From Neomegalonema perideroedes DSM 15528 (GTDB lineage Bacteria; Pseudomonadota; Alphaproteobacteria; Rhodobacterales; Rhodobacteraceae), in assembly GCF_000374145.1 (NCBI RefSeq), contig NZ_KB893666.1:1-54374 (forward strand): DNA of 54,374 bases, written 5' to 3'. Position 1 is the stretch's first letter, and each line of letters opens with the position of its first letter. The notes beneath the pieces were generated by a model, which saw nothing but the letters and a program-made list of their open reading frames with translations, searched no databases and was not told the origin of the DNA. A program made the translations under genes and the position numbers. Below, piece after piece: positions 34,018-42,601 of this stretch.

Positions 34018-35177
34018 GCGTCCTCTCCATGGGCTCCCGCCGCAGCGGGGATTGATCTGAGTTCAGCCTGAGCGGCCAGAAATTCGGAAGTCAGGTCGCC
34101 GCGCACCGCGCCCGGCGCCTCAAGCGCCAGCGCGGCCATGAGGCTCCCCAGCCGAGCCGCCGAGACCGCGTCCCGGCCCTTGAGCAGGCCGTGCAAAGTC
34201 CCGGCTATGGCGGCGTCTCCGGCCCCGGTGACGTCGACGACCTGCGCCGGAACGGCCGGGAGAAGCGCCTCGACGCCCCGCCCGGCCAGCGCGACTCCCG
34301 CCGCGCCCATCGAGAGGCGCACCTGTCCCGCGCCTTTGGCGCACAGCGCGCGGGCGGCGGCGAGCGCCTCCTCGCCGGAGGCCGCGCGCGGCGCGTTCAG
34401 CACAGCGGCGGCCTCGTCGGCGTTGAGAAAGAGCAGGTCGATTCCGGCGAGATCGGCGGGCAGACGGCGCGTTTTGGGAACCGAAACCGCATCCACGGCG
34501 AGGCGATAGCTGCCGCCGCCCTGACGCGCGCAAAGGCAGGCGAGGGCCTCCGGCGTCAGATTGGCGTCGGCGAAGACCCAGGAGGCGGCGGCGAAATGCG
34601 GCCAGATGCGCAAGAGATCCTCAGGCGTCAGACGGTCGAAGACCGCCATATCCGCCGCCGCGAGGACCAATTCGCCTGAAGGATCGAGCAAAGCGACATA
34701 TTCCGCCGTATGCGCGCCGGGGAGGGTCAGAACGCGGCTGACGTCCACGCCCCTTCCGCGCAGATGATCCAGCAGACGCCGCCCCGCCTCGTCGTCGCCC
34801 AAAGCGGAGACGAAGCCCGGCCTGTGGCCGAGCAAAGCGAGATTCTCGGCCACGTTGCGCGCGACGCCGCCATGGCTCCGGGCGCCCTCCGCCGGATTGG
34901 AGGTCTCCATGCGGGCGGGCGCGAGCAGGCGATAGCTCCGGTCCATGACCGCCCCCCCGACGCAGACCACGCGCCCCCCCTGCGGCGGCAGGACGTAGCC
35001 GCGCCCGAGCAGGAAGCCCTTACGGGTCAGGCTGGAGACATGGGCCGCCACGGTGGAGCGGGCGAAGCCGAGAGTCTCGGCGATCTCCTGTTGTCCGATG
35101 AAGGGATTGCGCGCGATCAGCGCCAGAACCGCCGTCTCCTGCGTCGTCAGGTCTTCCGTGATGGGCGTGATGGGCAT
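34014..35177 (-). CDS. psuK: Pseudouridine kinase (PfkB family) with N-terminal helix-turn-helix
   Basis: A 387-residue protein. Residues about 1-65 are a winged-helix DNA-binding domain (TTQETAVLALIARNPFIGQQ then EIAETLGFARSTVAAHVSSL). Residues about 68-370 are a PfkB carbohydrate kinase (VVCVGGAVMDRSYRL; ATP/anion-hole motif DVTGAGDAAIAGTLHG). It phosphorylates pseudouridine for the glycosidase encoded next. Kinases with such an HTH exist in the YeiC-like group; autoregulation is possible, because a direct repeat overlaps its promoter. The start is ATG 35177. Confidence 0.88.
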   Translation of the reverse strand: MPITPITEDLTTQETAVLALIARNPFIGQQEIAETLGFARSTVAAHVSSLTRKGFLLGRGYVLPPQGGRVVCVGGAVMDRSYRLLAPARMETSNPAEGARSHGGVARNVAENLALLGHRPGFVSALGDDEAGRRLLDHLRGRGVDVSRVLTLPGAHTAEYVALLDPSGELVLAAADMAVFDRLTPEDLLRIWPHFAAASWVFADANLTPEALACLCARQGGGSYRLAVDAVSVPKTRRLPADLAGIDLLFLNADEAAAVLNAPRAASGEEALAAARALCAKGAGQVRLSMGAAGVALAGRGVEALLPAVPAQVVDVTGAGDAAIAGTLHGLLKGRDAVSAARLGSLMAALALEAPGAVRGDLTSEFLAAQAELRSIPAAAGAHGEDA

Positions 35178-35210
35178 GATGGCGCGCTCGCTTGTCCCGT
35201 CCTGCGCCTG

Positions 35211-35239
35211 CTTATAACAACTGTTCTTTATAACAACAA
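35211..35239 (-). promoter_or_regulatory. psuK promoter with overlapping 10-bp direct repeat
   Basis: On the minus strand -35 TTGTTG (35234-35239) and -10 TATAAG (35211-35216) are 17 bp apart. TTATAACAAC occurs at 35212-35221 and again at 35228-35237 (16-bp period), so the repeat overlaps both promoter boxes. It is a candidate operator for the HTH domain of the kinase. Confidence 0.6.
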
Positions 35240-35357
35240 GAGTTTGAATTCAGCCGCGCCGCGTCAATGGACCTCAAAGAGATCCTGCGTTAGTTTTCCG
35301 CCGGATCCTGAGCGCGCGGATCCTTCGCGCAGAGATCGCCTTGAGGCGGGAGACGGA

Positions 35358-36374
35358 ATGGACGTGCTTCTCACCGGCGGCGCCGGATATATCGGCAGCC
35401 ACACGCTGATCGAACTTCTCGCCTGCGGCCACAGGATTCATGTGGCGGATAATTTCGCCAACAGCTCCCCGGAGGCTTTGAACCGGGTTCGGAGCCTGTC
35501 GAACCGCGACTTCGCATTCTCCCGCGCCGACGTCCGCGACCGCGCCGCGCTCATCGCGCTGTTTCAGGAGTTCCGGCCCGAGGCGGTGATCCATTTCGCC
35601 GGGCTGAAGGCCGTCGGGGAGGGCGAGGCCAAGCCCCTCGATTATTACGAGACCAACGTCGCGGGCACGATGAACGTGCTCGACGCGATGAATGCGGTTC
35701 AATGCCGGCGGATCGTCTTCTCCTCTTCGGCCACGGTCTATGGCGAGCCGGAATATCTGCCCATCGACGAAGCCCATCCCCTCCGTCCCGCCAGCGTCTA
35801 CGGACGCACCAAGCATATGGCCGAGCAGATCATCGCCGACTGGGGCCGCGCCCGCCCCGAAGCGAGCGGCGCGCTTCTGCGCTATTTCAATCCGGTGGGC
35901 GCCCATGAGAGCGGCCGGATCGGCGAAGATCCGCATGACGTTCCGAACAACCTCATGCCCTATATTTCTCAGGTGGCGGTGGGGCGCCGCGCGAAGCTCT
36001 CGATCTACGGCGACGATTACGACACGCGCGACGGCACCGGCTTGCGCGACTACATCCATGTGGCGGATCTGGCGCGGGCCCATGTGGCGGCGCTGGACTA
36101 CGCCGCCGCGCATCAGGGCGTGGAGGCCTTCAACATCGGGACGGGGGCGGGCTTCACCGTGCATGAGATGCTCCGCGCCTTTTCGGAGGCCTGCGGGCGG
36201 GATCTGCCTTATGAGGTGACGGCGCGGCGGCCCGGCGACGTGGCCGCCTGCGTCGCGGATCCGAGCAAGGCGAACCGCTTGCTGAACTGGCGCGCCGAGC
36301 GCGGATTGCCGGAGATGAGCCGCAGCGCATGGCTTTGGCAATCAGGCAATCCGAACGGATATGAGGCGCTCTAA
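35358..36374 (+). CDS. galE: UDP-glucose 4-epimerase
   Basis: A 338-residue short-chain dehydrogenase/reductase epimerase interconverting UDP-glucose and UDP-galactose. It has the NAD motif GGAGYIGSH (7-15), the NVAGTMNVLDAM segment, the catalytic Ser/Thr in SSSATVYG, and YGRTK for the YxxxK pair. The C-terminal GLRDYIHVADLARAHVAAL and the GEDPHDVPNNLMPYI region are GalE hallmarks. The ATG at 35358 follows GGGAGACGG. Its TAA stop overlaps the TAG stop of the convergent gene (CTAA). It could feed surface polysaccharide synthesis together with the capsule genes, but is far from them. Confidence 0.94.
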   Translation: MDVLLTGGAGYIGSHTLIELLACGHRIHVADNFANSSPEALNRVRSLSNRDFAFSRADVRDRAALIALFQEFRPEAVIHFAGLKAVGEGEAKPLDYYETNVAGTMNVLDAMNAVQCRRIVFSSSATVYGEPEYLPIDEAHPLRPASVYGRTKHMAEQIIADWGRARPEASGALLRYFNPVGAHESGRIGEDPHDVPNNLMPYISQVAVGRRAKLSIYGDDYDTRDGTGLRDYIHVADLARAHVAALDYAAAHQGVEAFNIGTGAGFTVHEMLRAFSEACGRDLPYEVTARRPGDVAACVADPSKANRLLNWRAERGLPEMSRSAWLWQSGNPNGYEAL

Positions 36375-38017
36375 TCCAGAGCGCGCGGGCCGATCTGCGG
36401 ATAAAGCTCGCCCGGCCCCGGATTCGCGGCGGGCGAGGCCCCGCCGAAATGGCGCATGATCCCCCAGACGGCGTTCAGCGCCGTCTGAGCCGCGCCCTCG
36501 ACCCAGGCCGGAGTCCAGCTGATCCCGTCTCCGGCGAGGAAGATTCCGCGCTGCTCGGGCGGCAGATCCGCTTGCATGAACTGACCATACATGCGGTGGT
36601 TATAGCGGTAATGCCCCGGCAGAGCCCCCTTGAAGGCTCCAAGGAAATTCTCGTCGCGCTCCCAGCTCACGCAGATGGGATTCCCCCGGATATGACTCGC
36701 GACGTCGACGCCCGGATAGATCTTCGCCAGAGCCGCCAGAGCCAGATCCACCCGCTTCTCCGCCTCCAGAGGCAGAACCTTCAGAGCGTCGGTCATCCAT
36801 GAATAGGAGAGGCAGATCGCCGCCGGACGATCCGGGCCGTTGTCGAAGAGGTAAGTTCCGCGCGTGATGCGGTCGGTGAGGGTCATGGACATGACCGGGC
36901 GTCCGGTCGCGGGATCGAGGTCTTTCCAGAAGGGGCGGTCCGCCATCACGAAGGTCTTGGCCGCCTGCATATAGCGCGTGCGGTCCAGTGCCATCCAAAG
37001 CTTTTGATCGAAAAGCGCCTCGTCCGTCTCGATGGAGGTGGTGAGCAAATGGCTCTGGCAGGTGACGAGGACCGCCTCATAAAGATCCTCGCGGCCCCAG
37101 CGATCCGTCACGGCCAGCTTGCCGTTCGCCGGATCGCGCCGGATGCGGATCGCCCGGCCGCGCGTCGCGCCGCCGTTGAGCCCCGCGAGACTGGTTCCCT
37201 CCGGCCAATGGGCGCAGGGCGCAGGCTGACGCCAAAGCCGCAAGGGCACCTGCTCCACGCCGCCCACGATATAACGCTGGTCGTCGTCGAGGCCGCAGAG
37301 ATTGACCCGCAGGATCTCCAGCATGGAGTTCGGGAAATCGCTGTCCCAGCCGCCGGTCCCGAAGCCGACTTGCCCGAAGACCTCGCGGTGGCGGAAGGGC
37401 AGGCTGCTGAAGGCCCGCGAAGAGGTGATGAAATCATAGAAGGTGCGTTCGTCCCATGCGGCGACGAGCGGATCCCAAAGCTCCTTGACCCGCGCCGCGT
37501 CGCGGGCCTGCATGGCGGCGCGGATCTCCGAGAAGCGCGCGCCCTCCTCCAGAGCGGCGGCGTAGGCCTCGGCCACCTCGCGGTAAAGCGGCGGCAGGTC
37601 GTCGAGCTTCCGGGCGAAGAGCGTCTCGCCTTCGAGGTCGATCACCGTCGAGCCCGCCGCCGGAGTCAGAGGATTGGGGAAAGGCGCGCTCTCGCAGCCG
37701 ACGAGATCGACGTAATGATAAAAGGCCCGCGAGGAGATCGGGAAGCGCATGCCGCCCAATTCCGCGACGACGTCCTCGGTGCCCTCGAAGATCTCCGAGC
37801 GCAGGCGTCCGCCGAATTTCCCCGCCTCATAGAGGATCGGACGCAGGCCCATCTTCATCAGCTCATGGCCCGCCATGACGCCCGCCGCCCCCGCGCCGAT
37901 CACCGCCACCGCCTCGCCGCAGCGTTCCGGGGGAAGGACGCCGAGGCCGGAGGGATGCTTCAGCCAATCGTCGTAAGCGAAGGGGAAATCGGGGCCGAAG
38001 GCTGAAAATTCCGTCAT
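36371..38017 (-). CDS. davB: L-lysine 2-monooxygenase (flavin amine oxidase family)
   Basis: A 548-residue FAD enzyme converting L-lysine to 5-aminopentanamide, CO2 and water. The N-terminus (FGPDFPFAYDDWLKHPSGLG), FAD motif VIGAGAAGVMAGHE (39-52), ELGGMRFPISSRAFYHYVD, VFGQVGFGTGGWDSDFPNSM and the C-terminal WTPAWVEGAAQTALNAVWGI closely follow Pseudomonas putida DavB. It is less like the related tryptophan 2-monooxygenase IaaM. It is coupled by ATGA to the amidase gene, which carries out the next step. davT and davD (5-aminovalerate to glutarate) are not in the window. Confidence 0.92.
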   Translation of the reverse strand: MTEFSAFGPDFPFAYDDWLKHPSGLGVLPPERCGEAVAVIGAGAAGVMAGHELMKMGLRPILYEAGKFGGRLRSEIFEGTEDVVAELGGMRFPISSRAFYHYVDLVGCESAPFPNPLTPAAGSTVIDLEGETLFARKLDDLPPLYREVAEAYAAALEEGARFSEIRAAMQARDAARVKELWDPLVAAWDERTFYDFITSSRAFSSLPFRHREVFGQVGFGTGGWDSDFPNSMLEILRVNLCGLDDDQRYIVGGVEQVPLRLWRQPAPCAHWPEGTSLAGLNGGATRGRAIRIRRDPANGKLAVTDRWGREDLYEAVLVTCQSHLLTTSIETDEALFDQKLWMALDRTRYMQAAKTFVMADRPFWKDLDPATGRPVMSMTLTDRITRGTYLFDNGPDRPAAICLSYSWMTDALKVLPLEAEKRVDLALAALAKIYPGVDVASHIRGNPICVSWERDENFLGAFKGALPGHYRYNHRMYGQFMQADLPPEQRGIFLAGDGISWTPAWVEGAAQTALNAVWGIMRHFGGASPAANPGPGELYPQIGPRALD

Positions 38018-38811
38018 AGGTCACCAGAAGCAAGAGGATCGCCGATCTTTCGCAGATCGGCGGCCTGAGTGGACAGCCGCCCCTCGGGATAGGCCTCCGG
38101 GGCGGGCAGATCGGCGATGAGCAGCGCGGGGGCGCGTCCGGCGGCGGCGAGGGGCTCGCCGTCCGGCCCGACGATCACGGAGAGCCCGCCGAAGGAGACG
38201 TCTCCGTCCGGGCCGCAATAATTGGCGTAGGCGATGGTCAGGCGGCTTTCATAGGCCCGCGCCGGGACCAGAATCCGCGGCACATGGTCGAAGCCCTGAG
38301 GATTGGCCGTCGGGACGAGCAGCAGATCCGCGCCCCGGCGGGCCAGATCGGCGGCGTGCTGCGGAAACTCCACCTCATAGCAGATGAGCAATCCGCAGCG
38401 GCGTCCGGCCAGTTCGAAAACCGGCGGGGCCTCTTCGCCGAAACGGAAGCTCGCCTCCTCCATCTCGCCGTAGAGCTGGATCTTGCGGTGATGGGCCAGA
38501 ATCGCGCCCTCCGGCCCGATGGCCGTGGCGGCGTTGAAGCAAGCCGCGCCGGAGCGCTCCGCCCAACCGAAGGTCAGGCCGCATCCGGCCCCGCGCGCCA
38601 GAGCCGAAAGCCGCGAGATCCATGGGCCTTCGAGGCTCTGAGCCTCGCGGGCGTGGGCTTCGGGGTCGTTATAGCCGGGGAGGATCAATTCCGGGACCAC
38701 CAGCATTTCGGCTCCGGCGCGGGCCGCGGCCTCCAGCGCGGCGCGGATGCGCGCGAAAGCCGCCTCCGCATCGCCGCGCGTCGCCTGAGTCTGCATCGTC
38801 GCGAGCCGCAT
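38014..38811 (-). CDS. davA: 5-aminopentanamidase (carbon-nitrogen hydrolase)
   Basis: A 265-residue nitrilase-superfamily amidase hydrolysing 5-aminopentanamide to 5-aminovalerate. The Glu-Lys-Cys triad is visible: Glu in LVVPELILPGYN, Lys in HHRKIQLYGEME, Cys in GLLICYEVEFPQHA. The tail PTANPQGFDHVPRILVPARA and IAYANYCGPDGD is as in DavA. The ATG at 38811 gives the family start MRLATMQTQ and follows GGGGAGATC. Gene order davA-davB with a 4-bp overlap supports the function. About 100 bp separates it from the divergent peptidase. Confidence 0.9.
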   Translation of the reverse strand: MRLATMQTQATRGDAEAAFARIRAALEAAARAGAEMLVVPELILPGYNDPEAHAREAQSLEGPWISRLSALARGAGCGLTFGWAERSGAACFNAATAIGPEGAILAHHRKIQLYGEMEEASFRFGEEAPPVFELAGRRCGLLICYEVEFPQHAADLARRGADLLLVPTANPQGFDHVPRILVPARAYESRLTIAYANYCGPDGDVSFGGLSVIVGPDGEPLAAAGRAPALLIADLPAPEAYPEGRLSTQAADLRKIGDPLASGDL

Positions 38812-38912
38812 GATCTCCCCCTGTTTTCCGACAGCGCTATCAGGGGCGGCCTTTCCCTTCAATGCGGAAGCGCGCTATGGCTGGCCGGAAACCGCCTTTC
38901 GCCGAGCAGATC

Positions 38913-40478
38913 ATGACCAAAATCGATCTTTCCGCCCTTGAAGCCGCCCTCGACGCCCTGCCTTCGGCCTATCCGGGGCCGGGCGGCGCGGCGGGCCTTC
39001 TGCTGGAGGGCGCGCCTCTCGCCGCGCGCGCATGGGGCTACGCCGATCTCGACGCGCGCCGCCCCATGACCTCCGAGACGCGGCTGCCGATCTGCTCGAT
39101 CAGCAAGCAATTCACCTGCATGGCCTTGCTCGCGGCCTTCCCCGATCCGGAGCGTCTGAGCGGGCGCCTCGCCGCCCTGGCTCCCGCTTTCGTGGGGCCG
39201 CGCCCGAGCTTGGCGGAGCTGTGCCATAATCAATCCGGGCTGCGCGATTACTGGGCTTTGACGGTGCTTGAGGGCGCCAAAGCCGAGCAGCCCTTCCGCC
39301 GCGAGGATCTCGCGCCCATGCTGGCGCATCTGCGGAGCGGGCATTTCGCGCCGGGCCTGCGCTATTCCTATTGCAACCTCAATTACCGCCTGCTCGCCGA
39401 TCTGCTCGAAGCGGAGACGGGCCTCCCGCTGGAGGAGCTTTACCGGCGTCATGTCTGGGCGCCTGCGGGCATGTCGGGCGCCGTGCTGACCGCCGACACC
39501 CGCCGCCCCGAAGACCGCGTGACCGGCTATGAAGGCGATGCGGCGAACGGCTGGATTCCCGCCGTCAACGGGGTCTATTGGATCGGAGACGCGGGAATCT
39601 CCGCGTCTTTAGAGGATATGCTCGCCTATGAGCGCTGGATCGACGCCACGCGCGAGGATCCGCGCGGCCTCTATCGCCGCATTTCGGAGCCCGTCGCCTT
39701 CCGCGACGGGACTCCGGCGGAATACGGCTATGGGCTGCGCCGCTCGGCCGTCGCCGGACTGGAGGCCACAGGCCATGGCGGCGCCTTGCGGGGATTCCGC
39801 TGCCATCGGCTGAACATCCGCGCGGCGCGGCTGTCGGTCGTCGTGATGTTCAACCATCAGGCCGACGCCCATGGCGCGGCGCAAAGACTGGCGCGGGCGG
39901 CGCTCGGCGAGGCCGAAGCCTCTCCCGCCGCGCCGATCTCCGCCGAATGGGTCAGGAGTTGGATCGGCGCGGAGACGGGGCTGATCGCGCGGATCTCCCG
40001 CCATGAGGGCGGCGGCTCGCTGCGCTTCGCGGTGGGCGCCGAGCCTCTGCGCGAGCATGAGGGCGCCCTCGTCTCGCCCCTCTCCCGGATCGAGCGGGAA
40101 GGCGAAGGGCTGATCCTGCGGCGCGCCTCGGAGAATCTGACCGAGCGCCTGCGGCCGCTTCCCAAGGCTCCGCCTCAGGATGCGGGGGAATTGGCGGGAC
40201 GTTACGTCTCGGCGGATCTGGGCGGGGCGGAGATGCGGATCGAGGCGCGGGGCGGGGCGGCTCACGTCTGGTTCAAAGGCTTCCTCGGCGAGGGGCGGCC
40301 CGAGCCTCTGAGCTTCGTCGCGCCGGATCTCTGGCTGATCTCGACGCGCCGCTCCATGGACGCCCCCGCGCCGGGAGACTGGACGCTTCAGCTCTCGCGC
40401 GACGCCTCGGGGGCGGTCGCGGGGGCGCGGGTCGGCTGCTGGCTGGCGCGCGGGCTGCGCTATGACAAGCGCCTATAG
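38913..40478 (+). CDS. D-aminopeptidase (DAP, penicillin-recognising serine hydrolase)
   Basis: A 521-residue serine peptidase resembling the Ochrobactrum anthropi D-aminopeptidase of 520 residues, which releases N-terminal D-amino acids. Domain A carries the three class C beta-lactamase/DD-peptidase motifs: SISK (CSISKQFTCM, near 62-65), YCN (RYSYCNLNYRLLADL) and HGG (TGHGGALRGFRC). Domains B and C follow (about 335-521), ending WLISTRRSMDAPAPGDW and GCWLARG, as in DAP. The ATG at 38913 gives the matching start MTKIDLSALEA; an ATG at 38862 adds 17 residues. It shares CTATAG with the end of the convergent gene. Confidence 0.9.
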   Translation: MTKIDLSALEAALDALPSAYPGPGGAAGLLLEGAPLAARAWGYADLDARRPMTSETRLPICSISKQFTCMALLAAFPDPERLSGRLAALAPAFVGPRPSLAELCHNQSGLRDYWALTVLEGAKAEQPFRREDLAPMLAHLRSGHFAPGLRYSYCNLNYRLLADLLEAETGLPLEELYRRHVWAPAGMSGAVLTADTRRPEDRVTGYEGDAANGWIPAVNGVYWIGDAGISASLEDMLAYERWIDATREDPRGLYRRISEPVAFRDGTPAEYGYGLRRSAVAGLEATGHGGALRGFRCHRLNIRAARLSVVVMFNHQADAHGAAQRLARAALGEAEASPAAPISAEWVRSWIGAETGLIARISRHEGGGSLRFAVGAEPLREHEGALVSPLSRIEREGEGLILRRASENLTERLRPLPKAPPQDAGELAGRYVSADLGGAEMRIEARGGAAHVWFKGFLGEGRPEPLSFVAPDLWLISTRRSMDAPAPGDWTLQLSRDASGAVAGARVGCWLARGLRYDKRL

Positions 40479-41549
40479 GGCCGGAGCCGCGCTTGCGGGC
40501 GCGAGGAGCCTGAACAGCGCCGTTCCGTCATGGAGGATCTGGGCGTAATCCTCCGCCTCGAATTCATAGGGCGCTTCAAGCCGCAAGGAGGAGACCCGGC
40601 CGACGACGGGATCCGCGCGCAGGCGCTCGGCGATCTCCTGCGTCGTCCCGACGAGATCGGGCAGGAAGAGCGTCCGGCGCTCGCCTTGCGGCGCTTTGGT
40701 GCGGGCGTCGCGCGAGGCCGCGAATTCGGCGTAGCGGCGGCGGGTCGAGGGGGAGGCGGAATCCGTCGGCAGGATCACCCGGCCTAAGCCCACCTCGGCC
40801 GCGCCCCTCCCGCGCCAACTGGCTTGAAAGGCGTCGATGAGGGCGTTTTGCGCGGCGAAGAAATCCTCCGTCTGTTCGCCCGTCACGATGTTGCCGCTGA
40901 GCAGACGAAAGCCCGCGCCTCCCGCCCAGACCGCCGATTTCAGCGAGCCGCCGCCATACCAAAGCCGATCCGCCAGGCCCTGCGCCACAGGCTGAAGCCG
41001 GGGAATCTGCGCCCCCGCGGCGTTGCCCGCCAGAGCCTCGTCATGGAGCGGCTCGGAGCGGATCGCCCGGGCGAGGCGCTCGGCGCGGACGTGGGAGTAG
41101 TCGATCTTCTCCGGATCGCCGTCGTAAAGCAGATCGCCGAGCAGACGGCCGAAAGGCGGCGGCCCGGCGCTCACGCCCGCCTGAAGCCGCCCGCCGGAGA
41201 GGACGTCCGCCATGGCGAGGTCTTCGGCGAGGCGGAAAGGCGTCTCATAGCCGAGCTGAATCACCGCCGTCCCGAGCTTGATCCGCGTCGTGCGCTGTGT
41301 CGCGGCGGCGAGAAAGACCGCCGCCGAGGAGACTCCGCGCTCCAGATGGCGCTGACGCGACCAGGCGCCCGCATAGCCGAGCCTTTCGCCCTCGGCGATG
41401 AGCTCGAGCGTGCGCTCCAGCCCGGCGCGGGGATTCGCCTCGGCGAAATTGCCGGGGAGGAGGAAATGGAATTCGGAGATTCCTTTGAAGCCTCTGGTGA
41501 AGCCTCTGGTGAAGCCTCTGGCGAAATCGCCCTCTGCGCGATCGGTCAC
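40473..41549 (-). CDS. Luciferase-like FMN-dependent monooxygenase
   Basis: A 358-residue LLM flavoprotein, possibly of the 'KPN_01858' luciferase-like family. It has FHFLLPGNFAEANPRAGLER at the N-terminus, RTTRIKLGTAVIQLGYETPF, the flavin region GGRLQAGVSAGPPPFG, and WYGGGSLKSAVWAGGAGFRLL. The likely start is GTG 41549 (GGAG upstream). The first 22 residues contain three RGFT/RGFK repeats made by a 12-bp tandem DNA repeat. It is the last gene of the putative sulfur operon, behind the solute-binding gene and a strong palindrome. The substrate is unknown; oxidation of a sulfur compound is inferred from context. Confidence 0.8.
   Translation of the reverse strand: MTDRAEGDFARGFTRGFTRGFKGISEFHFLLPGNFAEANPRAGLERTLELIAEGERLGYAGAWSRQRHLERGVSSAAVFLAAATQRTTRIKLGTAVIQLGYETPFRLAEDLAMADVLSGGRLQAGVSAGPPPFGRLLGDLLYDGDPEKIDYSHVRAERLARAIRSEPLHDEALAGNAAGAQIPRLQPVAQGLADRLWYGGGSLKSAVWAGGAGFRLLSGNIVTGEQTEDFFAAQNALIDAFQASWRGRGAAEVGLGRVILPTDSASPSTRRRYAEFAASRDARTKAPQGERRTLFLPDLVGTTQEIAERLRADPVVGRVSSLRLEAPYEFEAEDYAQILHDGTALFRLLAPASAAPAL
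41487..41522. repeat. 12-bp tandem repeat inside a monooxygenase gene
   Basis: GAAGCCTCTGGT at 41487-41498 and 41499-41510, then GAAGCCTCTGGC at 41511-41522. Copy-number change would keep the reading frame and lengthen the N-terminus by four residues per copy (R-G-F-T). Confidence 0.9.
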
Positions 41550-41571
41550 GGCGGCGGCTCCTTCAAATCCG

Positions 41572-41597
41572 GGCGGCCTCTCCGCGGAGAGGCCGCC
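41572..41597 (-). promoter_or_regulatory. 26-bp perfect palindrome between binding-protein and monooxygenase genes
   Basis: GGCGGCCTCTCCG and its exact reverse complement (13-bp arms) lie in the 71-bp gap. No U-tract follows on the minus strand. As in the ibpA-iatP gap, it probably protects the 3' end of the solute-binding mRNA and reduces downstream expression. Confidence 0.6.
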
Positions 41598-41620
41598 GCA
41601 AGGTCATGCGCGGGGCGGGA

Positions 41621-42571
41621 TCACTTGCGCGGAAGGCCGGGCGGATTGACGCGGGATTCCGTCACGGCTTCGGCCTCAAGGCCCCAGCGTTTGAGCGCGA
41701 GCAGATAATCGCCGTTGGCGATCTGAGCGTTGAGGGCGGCGGCGAAGGCCGGAGCGATTCCCGAGCCTTTACGGGCCGCCACGGCGATCTCAGCCGTCTC
41801 CGGATAGCCGCCCGAAAACACGCCGACCAGACGGGTTTTCCCGACCGTGCGGGCCTTGAAGGCCTGAACCGCGTTCGGATGGAAATAGGCGTCGATGCGG
41901 CCCGATTGCAGCGCCAGATCCAGAACCGCCGGATCGTCGTAATAGAGAACCTGCGTGTCGGGCAGGCCCGCCGCCTTGTTCTCCTCGATCCAGCGCAGGA
42001 GGATCTGCTCCTGATTGGTGCTGGCGCCCACGGCCACTTTCAGGCCCGCCACATCCGCGGGCTTCTCGATCTTCAGGATCCCGCTGTCGTTGGCGACGTA
42101 GAAGCCGATGAGATCCTGACGATAGGTCGCGAAGTCGAACTTATCCTTGCGCTCCTCGGTGACGGTGACGTTATGGACCACCGCGTCGTATTTGCCCGAG
42201 GTCAGGCCGAGCGGCCAGTCGGCCCAAGCCACGGCGATCAGCTCCAGCTCCAGCCCGAGGCTGTCGGCGAGCAGCTGGGCGACGTCCGGCTCGGCGCCGA
42301 CGGAGGTTCTCGTATCCGTGGCGTAGGCCGCGAAGGGCAGATGTCCCGGCACAGAGGCCACGGTCAGCTTGCCGGGCGTCGCGAATTTGAAATCGGCGGG
42401 GATGAGCGCCACGGCCGCCGGAACGGGCTCGGCGCGCACGCGGCCCGCCTGCTCGGGGCTGAGGTCGATCTCGACGACCGGAGCGTTTCGCTCTGTGGCG
42501 AAAGCGGCGGCGGGCGCCAAGGCCAGAGCGGCGCCGAGCAGCAGGCCGCGAATTCGGGATTGAACGGTCAT
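41621..42571 (-). CDS. Amino-acid-type ABC solute-binding protein
   Basis: A 316-residue periplasmic family 3 solute-binding protein. It has a signal peptide (IRGLLLGAALALAPAAAFA, cleavage near 25), an unusual leader of about 40 residues, then the family start KFATPGKLTVASVPGHLPFA. Further typical segments: VAWADWPLGLTSGKYDAVVH, VTVTEERKDKFDFATYRQD and VAGLKVAVGASTNQEQILL. In the ytm/yxe-type operons the equivalent protein binds cystine or S-substituted cysteines; that ligand class is inferred here. It is followed by a palindrome and preceded by the fused permease-ATPase (30-bp gap). Confidence 0.85.
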   Translation of the reverse strand: MTVQSRIRGLLLGAALALAPAAAFATERNAPVVEIDLSPEQAGRVRAEPVPAAVALIPADFKFATPGKLTVASVPGHLPFAAYATDTRTSVGAEPDVAQLLADSLGLELELIAVAWADWPLGLTSGKYDAVVHNVTVTEERKDKFDFATYRQDLIGFYVANDSGILKIEKPADVAGLKVAVGASTNQEQILLRWIEENKAAGLPDTQVLYYDDPAVLDLALQSGRIDAYFHPNAVQAFKARTVGKTRLVGVFSGGYPETAEIAVAARKGSGIAPAFAAALNAQIANGDYLLALKRWGLEAEAVTESRVNPPGLPRK

Positions 42572-42601
42572 GGGGAAAGCCTTTCGTCTGGGGAGGATGC
42601 G

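Noticed and set aside
36371-38017. Tryptophan 2-monooxygenase (indole-acetamide route)
   Set aside because: The family is shared, but N-terminal and active-site region segments follow DavB much more closely, and the partner amidase is of the nitrilase type (DavA), not an amidase-signature IaaH.
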